This document shows, one piece after another, positions 18,493 to 26,439 of a stretch of 64,000 nt of DNA. The position numbers were made by a program, and so were the translations under genes. The stretch covers positions 1,116,001 to 1,180,000 of the forward strand of contig NZ_CP041040.1 of the NCBI RefSeq assembly GCF_006385575.1, written 5' to 3'. The notes beneath the pieces were generated by a model. That model was not told where the DNA came from and searched no databases. It saw only the letters and a program-made list of their open reading frames with translations. The number at the start of each line of letters is the position of its first letter. Position 1 is the stretch's first letter. The DNA is from Microbacterium foliorum (GTDB lineage: Bacteria > Actinomycetota > Actinomycetes > Actinomycetales > Microbacteriaceae).

Positions 18493-19374
18493 CTACAGCG
18501 AGAATCCGCCGTCGGTGGTCAGCACCTGACCGACCACCCACGACCCGGCGTCCGTGCACAGCCAGCCGATCAGGCGGGCCGGATCATCGGGCCGGCCGAC
18601 CCGGCCGAAGGGAGTGTCAGCGATCCACTCGTCGACGCCCGACAGATCTCGGTCCGTGGTGTCGGCGTCGAGGTACCCCGTGTTCACCGGGCCCGGATTG
18701 ACGGTGTTGAGCACGATCCCGACGTCGAGCAGCTCGGCTGCCGTCGATCGCGTGATCCCTGCGAGCGCGGCCTTGCTCGTCGCGTACGAGATCTCGCCGC
18801 GCATCGCTCCGTGCCCCTGGCCCGAGGTCATCCAGACGACGTGAGCCGTCGGCTTCTCGAAGGGGCCGAGCGACGGGATGCTGTCGCCGGGGCGGCCGAC
18901 GGGAGTCTCAGCACCGCCGAGCTCATGGCGTACTCGATTCGCCAGCCCGGCCGTGAGCAGCAGCGAAGCACGGGCGTTGGCCTGCCAGTGCGCGTCGAGT
19001 CGGTCGGCGGTCATGTCGAAGATCGTGCCGTCTCCGCCGCTCATCGCCTGGTTGCAGATGACGATGTCGAGCCGACCCGAGAGGGATGATGCTGCATCGA
19101 GCAGCGGGTCGATGCTGTCGGGGTCGCGGAGATCCGCCTGGGCGTCGCCCATCACGGCCCCGGCCGAGAGAGCATCGCCGATGCCCGCGCGAACCGCCTC
19201 GAGGTCGTCCCCGCCCCAGGGGTGGTCGAGATCATGAGGGCGGAAGTGGTGGAAGAACACGTTCGCTCCGAGAGACGCGAGCGTCGTCGCGGTCGCGAAT
19301 CCGATGCCGCGCCTGCGGGAGACGCCGGTCACCAGAGCGGTGCGTCCGAACAGGGGAAGGTCGGTGGAGTGCAT
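18493..19374 (-). CDS. SDR family NAD(P)-dependent oxidoreductase
   Basis: The 293-residue protein is a short-chain dehydrogenase/reductase with cofactor motif TGVSRRRGIG (about residues 16-25), VICNQA in the NAG position, catalytic WMTSGQ and YATSKAALAG, and a C-terminal GQVLTTDGGFSL ending typical of the SDR fold. An insert of about 20 residues precedes the catalytic Ser. The second half of the cofactor loop contains HHFRPHDLDHPWGGDD, unusual and His-rich, so cofactor preference cannot be called. The ATG at 19374 (GAAAGG upstream) gives the usual distance to the glycine motif; an upstream in-frame ATG would add 27 residues. Substrate unknown. Confidence 0.88.
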   Translation of the reverse strand: MHSTDLPLFGRTALVTGVSRRRGIGFATATTLASLGANVFFHHFRPHDLDHPWGGDDLEAVRAGIGDALSAGAVMGDAQADLRDPDSIDPLLDAASSLSGRLDIVICNQAMSGGDGTIFDMTADRLDAHWQANARASLLLTAGLANRVRHELGGAETPVGRPGDSIPSLGPFEKPTAHVVWMTSGQGHGAMRGEISYATSKAALAGITRSTAAELLDVGIVLNTVNPGPVNTGYLDADTTDRDLSGVDEWIADTPFGRVGRPDDPARLIGWLCTDAGSWVVGQVLTTDGGFSL

Positions 19375-19463
19375 GACGATGAGCCTTTCGATCGAAGAAG
19401 CCGCAGGCACGCCGAATGGCAGCCGGAGGCGGGGGAGGGATCGAGTCACCTGCATTGCATGGG

Positions 19464-19525
19464 CGCCAGCGTAGCAGGGGCTCGGTCGGCCTTCTCGGTG
19501 CCGACCGGTCGGCGCTACGCTGGCG
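19464..19525. repeat. 12-bp inverted repeat spanning divergent promoters
   Basis: CGCCAGCGTAGC at 19464-19475 is perfectly inverted as GCTACGCTGGCG at 19514-19525, with 38 bases between. Each arm contains a TACGCT -10 hexamer pointing outward, one toward the SDR gene and one toward the beta-helix gene. It may simply be two matching promoters, or an operator shared by the divergent genes. Confidence 0.6.
19516..19521 (+). promoter_or_regulatory. -10 box (TACGCT) of the beta-helix gene
   Basis: TACGCT, then GGCGTC, then the ATG at 19528. It lies in the right arm of the inverted repeat. Confidence 0.6.
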
Positions 19526-19527
19526 TC

Positions 19528-20154
19528 ATGTTGTACGAGCACCTCGGGGCTCGGCCCCGGATCCATGACACCGCCGTCGTCGCTCCCACCGCCGTGATCT
19601 CCGGAGACGTGACGATCGGACCAGACTGCCAAGTGCTGCACGGCGCTGTCATCACCGCAGAGGGAGGACCGATCACGATCGGCGAGCACGTCATCGTGAT
19701 GGAGAACGCGCTCATCAGGGCCACGGCCGCGAATGCCGTGCACATCGGCTCGCACACGCTCGTCGGAACCCTCGCGAGCATCGCGGGGGCGACGGTCGGC
19801 GAAGAGGTCTTCTTCGCGTCCGGCGCGCGCATCTTCAACGGGGCGCTGGTGGGCGATCGATGCGAGGTCCGTGTGAACGCCATCGTGCACCGACGAGCCG
19901 TTCTGCCGGCCGGGACGGTCGTGCCGATCGGCTGGGTCGCGGTCGGAGACCCCGTGCAGCTCCTGTCTCCGGACCGGGAGGCGGAGATCTCTGCCGCGCA
20001 ACCCGAACTCGACTTCCCGGGGCACGTCTTCGGCGTGGATCGCGACACCCCCGACCTCATGGTGCAGCTCACCGAGCGCTACGGCAGCTCGCTGGCCCGA
20101 CACGCCGACGATGTGCGGCTCGACGCCGACGGCCGCGCGGCGGGTCGAGGGTGA
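19528..20154 (+). CDS. Gamma-carbonic-anhydrase-like left-handed beta-helix protein lacking metal ligands
   Basis: The 208-residue protein has the hexapeptide-repeat pattern of gamma carbonic anhydrases (AVVAPTAVISGDVTIG, then repeated I/V-G-x turns to about residue 145) and a short C-terminal helical tail. Aligned by eye to YrdA/Cam-type proteins, the three zinc-ligand histidines are absent: the SMLH position reads ALIR, and the GHxxxLHG loop reads GTLASIAG. Carbonic anhydrase activity is therefore doubtful; a scaffold or acyl-transfer role is an alternative. It appears to be leaderless. Its stop overlaps the GTG start of the kinase-lyase fusion (GTGA), so the two products are probably made together. 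Confidence 0.85.
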   Translation: MLYEHLGARPRIHDTAVVAPTAVISGDVTIGPDCQVLHGAVITAEGGPITIGEHVIVMENALIRATAANAVHIGSHTLVGTLASIAGATVGEEVFFASGARIFNGALVGDRCEVRVNAIVHRRAVLPAGTVVPIGWVAVGDPVQLLSPDREAEISAAQPELDFPGHVFGVDRDTPDLMVQLTERYGSSLARHADDVRLDADGRAAGRG

Positions 20155-23100
20155 GTGACGGCGCAGGGCTGGTCCGACCGGACATCAGCACGGACGACGC
20201 CGCGCTGATCGCTCGCGAATGCTACGGAGTCGAGGCTGTGGCGAGCGAGCTCGGCAGCAATCAAGACCGTAACTTCGTGCTCGTCGAATCGGACGGATCG
20301 CGCAGCGTGCTGCGCGTCGACAACCCGATCTTCGGCGACGACGCGAGAGCCGCACAGCACGCAGCGCTCGACGCCTATCGCGCGGCCGGCGTGCGGGTTC
20401 CCGCCGTGCTCCCCGGACTCGACGGTCAGCTCACGCAGAGCTGGCGAGGATTCGCGGTGCGGCGCAGCGAGTTCGCCGCGGGGGAGTCGATGGTCGATGC
20501 GGGCTATCTGGCACCCGTCGTGCTCGCCGAGTTCGGGGCCCTGGCAGCGGCATCCGTGAATGCGCTCGCCGGTCTCCCACACCCGGGGCTCGAGCGCGAC
20601 CAGATGTGGGACATGCGCGTAGCGTACGAGCAGATCGACGTGCTCGCCCCGGCGGTGACGGATGCTGAGCTGCGCTCCCGAGTGCGCACGGCGGCGGACG
20701 ATGCGCAGAAGGCTCTGTCGATCGTCGCCGCCGCGCTGCCGGTTCAGCCGATCCACGGCGACCTCACCGACGACAACGTCACCGGGACGCGCGGGGCTGA
20801 TTCCCGACTGCACCCGCACACCGTGCTCGACCTGGGCGATCTGGGACTCGGCTGGCGGGTCGCCGAACTGGCGGTGTGCGTCTCCTCGATGCTGCATCAC
20901 GAGCCCGAGCGTCCGCTTCGAGCGCTCGAGACCGTGGCCGCGTTCCATGCCGACGCACCGCTCACCCGTGATGAGGCGCTCGCCCTATGGCCGCTGGTCG
21001 TGCTGCGAGCCGCTCTGCTCGTCGCGAGCGGCTGGAGACAGCTCGCGATCGACGGAGAGAACGACTACGCCCGCGAGCGGATCGCGGGCGAGCAGGCCAT
21101 CTTCGATGCCGCGACTGCCGTTCCGCTCGCCGAGGCGACCGAGCTGGTGCTCGCCCGGCTCGGATTCGAGTCGGCGGAGTTCGAGACGCCTGCGGGGACT
21201 GCCGCGCACCCGGCGGTGACTGAGCCGGAGACTCCGGTGCCCGAGCCGGACGCTCGAGAGCCCGACGCCGCCGGGGAGGCTCCCGAGCCCGAAAAGATCG
21301 AGCCCGGGAAGAGCGAGCCCGACGCGTCGCCGCACGATGCCTCTGACGATGCGCACCCCGAGCTGTCGGCCCTTCTGCCGGAGCTCGACGGTCGCGTCAT
21401 CGTGGTCGACCCGGGTGTCGAGGCCGAGGGGCTGGACGCCGGGCGGTGGGCGCATCCCGATGCCGAGTCGCTGCTCATCGCCGAGGCCCACGCGAAGGGC
21501 GCTCGTGCCGCCGTCGTGCCCTACGGTGTGTTCCGGCTCACGCGCACGACGGTCGACACCGCGAGCGCTGCAGCCACCTGGCCGGTCGAGACTGAAGTGC
21601 ACGTAGCCCCTGGACCGTCGTCGCGGATGATCGCGCCGGCAGAGGGCGAGCTGAAGATCACCGAGGGCGGGGTGCGCATCGCACTCGACGGCGGGTGGGT
21701 ACTCGAGCTCCGTGGCGCCGACCTCGAGCCGAATCGCAGCGGACGAGTCGAGCGGGGCGAGAGCATCGGCAGGCTCGCCGCATCCTTCGAGAACAGGACC
21801 ATCGTCATCGGCCTCCGACGAGCCGATGCTCCGCCGCTTCCGGTCCCACGGCCCGATGCGCCTGCTGCCGCGCATCTCGTGACCCCTGATCGTGTCGCGG
21901 CGTGGTGCCGCTTCACCGCAGACCCGGCAGTGCTGCTCGGACTCGCCTCGCTCGCGCAGCGCGACGAGGCCGCCCAGGAGCTCGGGCGCCGGGAGCGCAT
22001 CTTCGCGACCGCGCAGGAGCGCTACTACGACCATCCGCCGCAGATCGAACGCGGCTGGCGGCATCATCTCGTCGACACGACCGGTCGCAGTTACATCGAC
22101 ATGGTGAACAACGTCGCGGGACTCGGACACGGCCACCCCCGGGTGGCGGCAGCCGTGAATCGGCAGCTGAAGACGCTCGCGACGAACTCGAGATTCCTGT
22201 TCCGGGGCCTCGCCGAGTACAGCGAGAGGCTGATCGCGCTGATGCCCGAGGGGAGCGGTCTCGACACCGTGCTGCTCGTGAACAGCGGCTCGGAGGCGGT
22301 CGATCTCGGCATCCGTCTGGCTCAGGCCGCCACCGGTCGACGCACGGTGGTGGCTCTCCGAGAGGCATACCACGGGTGGACGATGGCGAGCGATGCTGTC
22401 ACGACCAGCGCCTACGACAACCCGCATGCTCTGGCCACACGGCCTGACTGGGTGCACGTCGCAGACGTGCCCAACCCGTTCCGCGGCACCTATCGCGGCC
22501 AGGACACGGCCGGTCGCTACCTCGCCGATCTCGCCGATGACCTCGACGGTCTGGCCGCAGACGGCAGAGACCCCGCCGCGTTCCTGTGCGAGTCCGTGCT
22601 CGGAAACGCAGGGGGAGTGCTCCTTCCGGACGGATACCTGGCGGGCGCCTACGAGCTCGTGCGCGCGCGCGGTGGACTCTGCATCGCCGACGAGGTGCAG
22701 GTGGGCTTCGGCCGCATGGGGTCGAGCTTCTGGGGGTTCGAGCAGTCCGGTGTGATTCCCGACATCGTCACGATCGCCAAGCCGATGGGCAACGGCTTCC
22801 CTATCGGAGGTGTGGTCACGTCGAAGAGGATCGCCGACGCGCTGAGCACCCAGGGGCAGTTCTTCTCGTCGGCCGGTGGCAGCACGCTCAGCACCAGCGT
22901 CGGTCTCGCTGTCCTCGATGCGATGGTCGAGGACGACCTGCAGCGCAACGCGCTCGAGGTCGGCCGGCATCTGGCAGGCGCTCTTCGTGGCCTCTCGGAT
23001 CGGCATCCGCTGATCGGTCCCGTTCACGGCGAGGGGCTCTATCTCGGTGTCGAGCTGGTGCGCGATCGCGAGACGATGGAGCCGGCCGATGCCGAGGCCG

Positions 23101-23258
23101 CGGCGATCTGCGAGCGGATGCGGGAGCTGGGCGTGATCGTGCTCACGACCTCGGAGCGCTCGAACGTGCTGAAGATCAAACCTCCGCTCTGCCTGACGAT
23201 CGAGAGCGCCGACCACGTCGTCGCCATGCTCGACCACGTACTCTCCGGAGGATGGTGA
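20151..23258 (+). CDS. Tri-domain fusion: APH-type kinase, degenerate M23 domain, class III PLP enzyme (putative phospho-lyase)
   Basis: The 1035-residue protein has three parts. Residues about 15-340 are an APH-type kinase with HGDLTDDN (202-209) and the metal site LDLGDLG (Asp227, Asp230). After a Pro/Glu/Asp-rich linker (about 345-405), residues about 410-600 resemble a LytM/M23 fold (SRMIAPAEGELKI, ERGESIGRL) but lack the HxxxD and HxH zinc residues. Residues about 612-1033 are a class III aminotransferase fold with ADEVQVGFGR (Asp847) and Lys877 in TIAKPMGNG for PLP. Kinases of the hydroxylysine-kinase type paired with AGXT2L-type phospho-lyases suggest phosphorylation of an amino alcohol followed by elimination of phosphate and ammonia. 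Ethanolamine and hydroxylysine are candidates only. The GTG start overlaps the previous gene. Confidence 0.85.
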   Translation: MSDGAGLVRPDISTDDAALIARECYGVEAVASELGSNQDRNFVLVESDGSRSVLRVDNPIFGDDARAAQHAALDAYRAAGVRVPAVLPGLDGQLTQSWRGFAVRRSEFAAGESMVDAGYLAPVVLAEFGALAAASVNALAGLPHPGLERDQMWDMRVAYEQIDVLAPAVTDAELRSRVRTAADDAQKALSIVAAALPVQPIHGDLTDDNVTGTRGADSRLHPHTVLDLGDLGLGWRVAELAVCVSSMLHHEPERPLRALETVAAFHADAPLTRDEALALWPLVVLRAALLVASGWRQLAIDGENDYARERIAGEQAIFDAATAVPLAEATELVLARLGFESAEFETPAGTAAHPAVTEPETPVPEPDAREPDAAGEAPEPEKIEPGKSEPDASPHDASDDAHPELSALLPELDGRVIVVDPGVEAEGLDAGRWAHPDAESLLIAEAHAKGARAAVVPYGVFRLTRTTVDTASAAATWPVETEVHVAPGPSSRMIAPAEGELKITEGGVRIALDGGWVLELRGADLEPNRSGRVERGESIGRLAASFENRTIVIGLRRADAPPLPVPRPDAPAAAHLVTPDRVAAWCRFTADPAVLLGLASLAQRDEAAQELGRRERIFATAQERYYDHPPQIERGWRHHLVDTTGRSYIDMVNNVAGLGHGHPRVAAAVNRQLKTLATNSRFLFRGLAEYSERLIALMPEGSGLDTVLLVNSGSEAVDLGIRLAQAATGRRTVVALREAYHGWTMASDAVTTSAYDNPHALATRPDWVHVADVPNPFRGTYRGQDTAGRYLADLADDLDGLAADGRDPAAFLCESVLGNAGGVLLPDGYLAGAYELVRARGGLCIADEVQVGFGRMGSSFWGFEQSGVIPDIVTIAKPMGNGFPIGGVVTSKRIADALSTQGQFFSSAGGSTLSTSVGLAVLDAMVEDDLQRNALEVGRHLAGALRGLSDRHPLIGPVHGEGLYLGVELVRDRETMEPADAEAAAICERMRELGVIVLTTSERSNVLKIKPPLCLTIESADHVVAMLDHVLSGGW

Positions 23259-23265
23259 TCAGCAA

Positions 23266-23324
23266 AGATCTTCGAATCGAGTTGGTTTTCGGCATGTTAA
23301 ATGCGTATTTCGAATCAGATCTTC
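23266..23324 (+). repeat. Paired AGATCTTC / TTCGAATC repeats before the permease gene
   Basis: AGATCTTC occurs at 23266-23273 and 23317-23324, and TTCGAATC at 23271-23278 and 23309-23316, in an unusually A/T-rich 157-bp gap. The arrangement is a candidate pair of operators. A TACATACT at about 23351 could be the permease -10 box. The repeats lie between the fusion gene and the APC permease, so they could allow separate control of the transporter. Confidence 0.45.
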
Positions 23325-23415
23325 TCTTCCGCTGAGGAATATCTCGGGTACATACTGAGCGTCAGTGTCGGACCGCCCGAAGTCCGACCCATGCGCTGTT
23401 CCCGAAGGAGTACTC

Positions 23416-24849
23416 ATGGCCACGCCCCTCAAGACGAAGCCGCTCGCTCAGGGCGGAGGAACCCTCCGCCGCAATCTGGGCCTCTGGGCGATCGTCGGTC
23501 TCGGACTCGGCTACATGACGCCGACCGTCGTCTTCGACACGTTCGGCATGGTGGCCCGCGATACGGACAACGTCGTCCCCGCCGCCTACCTCGTCGCCCT
23601 CATCGTGATGGTGTTCACCGCCATCAGCTATGGCAAGATCTCGAGCGCCATCCCGAGCGCCGGCTCCGCCTACACCTACGTGCGCGAATCGATCCATCCC
23701 AACCTCGGCTTCATGGTGGGCTGGACCTCGCTCATCGACTACGTGCTGCTGCCCATGGTCAACTGTCTCATCATCCGCAGCTACCTCGAGGCGCTGTTCC
23801 CCGACATCCCCGGCTGGATCTGGGTCGTGCTGTACTGCATCCTCGTCACGAGCATCATCTACATGACCATGCGCGGCACCTCGAACATGAACATGATCCT
23901 GCTCGTGTTCTCGATCGTCGTGATGGTGGTGTTCGTCGTCATGGTCGTCGCCCAGCTGATGCGGGGCGAAGGTGCGGCCACGATCGCGTCGGCGGCCCCG
24001 TTCATCCACGACGGGGCGACCATCAGCGCGGTGCTCATGGGAGCGACTATCGTCTGCTTCTCGTTCATCGGCTTCGATGCCGTCACCATGTACGCCGAGG
24101 AGGCGAAGGACCCGAAGATCATGCCGAAGGCGATCCTGCTCACGGTGCTGCTCGGCGGTGCGATCTTCCTCATCGCGGGGTACGTCACGCAGCTGCGATT
24201 CCCCGACTGGAACGAGTTCGCCCCTGGTGGTGACATGCAGTACGTCGAGGACTCGACGCTGCCGATCATCGGCAACCTCGTCGGCGGCAACGTGCTCATG
24301 GCCGTGCTGACGGCCGCAGGATTCTGCGCCACCCTGGCATCGGGGCTCGCCTCGCACGCGTCGGTGTCGCGCATGCTGCTGGTGATGGGGCGCAACAACG
24401 TGCTGCCGCAGAAGGCGTTCGGATACATCAACCCCCGCACGCACACGCCGACCTTCAACATCGTGCTGGTGGGTGCCATCTCGCTGCTGGCGATCCCGTT
24501 CACCCTCGAGCTGATCGCGGCGTGGATCAACTACGGCGCGCTGATCGCCTTCACCTTCGTGAACATCTCGGTCATCGCGTGGTTCGCGATCCGCAAGGGC
24601 CGGCGCCACACGCCGCGCGACATCTTCTCGTACATGGTGATGCCGGGCATCGGCATGCTGCTGACCGGACTCCTGTGGGTCAACCTGCACCCGGACGCCC
24701 TCGTGGGCGGTCTGACCTGGACGGCCCTGGGCCTGATCTATCTCGCCGTCATCACCAGGGGCTTCCGCAAGAAGGTCGTCGCGTTCGATGAGAACCAGCC
24801 GGTGACCGGGTTCAACAAGGTCGTCAAGGTCCCGGTCGACGAGAGCTGA
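23416..24849 (+). CDS. APC family amine/amino-acid permease
   Basis: The 477-residue integral membrane protein has about twelve helices, starting with the APC signature GLWAIVGLGLGYMTPTVVFDTF (helix 1) and SAIPSAGSAYTYVRES (helix 2-3), plus FSFIGFDAVTMYAEEAKDP, the typical helix 6 region. It resembles PuuP-like putrescine/ethanolamine/amino-acid permeases rather than LysE-type exporters. GAAGGAG sits six bases before the ATG. It lies 157 bp behind the kinase-lyase fusion and is the natural candidate to import that enzyme's amine substrate. A strong hairpin terminator follows. Confidence 0.9.
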   Translation: MATPLKTKPLAQGGGTLRRNLGLWAIVGLGLGYMTPTVVFDTFGMVARDTDNVVPAAYLVALIVMVFTAISYGKISSAIPSAGSAYTYVRESIHPNLGFMVGWTSLIDYVLLPMVNCLIIRSYLEALFPDIPGWIWVVLYCILVTSIIYMTMRGTSNMNMILLVFSIVVMVVFVVMVVAQLMRGEGAATIASAAPFIHDGATISAVLMGATIVCFSFIGFDAVTMYAEEAKDPKIMPKAILLTVLLGGAIFLIAGYVTQLRFPDWNEFAPGGDMQYVEDSTLPIIGNLVGGNVLMAVLTAAGFCATLASGLASHASVSRMLLVMGRNNVLPQKAFGYINPRTHTPTFNIVLVGAISLLAIPFTLELIAAWINYGALIAFTFVNISVIAWFAIRKGRRHTPRDIFSYMVMPGIGMLLTGLLWVNLHPDALVGGLTWTALGLIYLAVITRGFRKKVVAFDENQPVTGFNKVVKVPVDES

Positions 24850-24860
24850 CGCGGGATGCA

Positions 24861-24894
24861 GAAGAGCCGCCACCCGGGAGGGAGGCGGCTCTTC
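24861..24894. terminator. Bidirectional hairpin terminator
   Basis: GAAGAGCCGCC (24861-24871) pairs perfectly with GGCGGCTCTTC (24884-24894) over an 11-bp stem with a 12-base loop. It lies between the convergent permease and gdhA genes and can serve both. Confidence 0.85.
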
Positions 24895-24918
24895 ATCCGT
24901 GCACGGGGTGCGAGGGTG

Positions 24919-26367
<1,449 letters not shown>

Positions 26368-26439
26368 TCACTCTAGCGGGCACGTCGATGTGAGGTCTTT
26401 CACACCGGAATGCACTCGCTCAGGCGGTGCGGGGGTCGA

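Noticed and set aside
20985..23237. A 750-codon open frame antisense to the kinase-lyase fusion
   Set aside because: It has no start signal and low-complexity His/Arg/Glu composition; the plus-strand frame carries intact kinase and PLP motifs.
23362..24873. A 503-codon antisense frame opposite the APC permease
   Set aside because: It is a mirror of membrane-helix codons and would run through the terminator hairpin.
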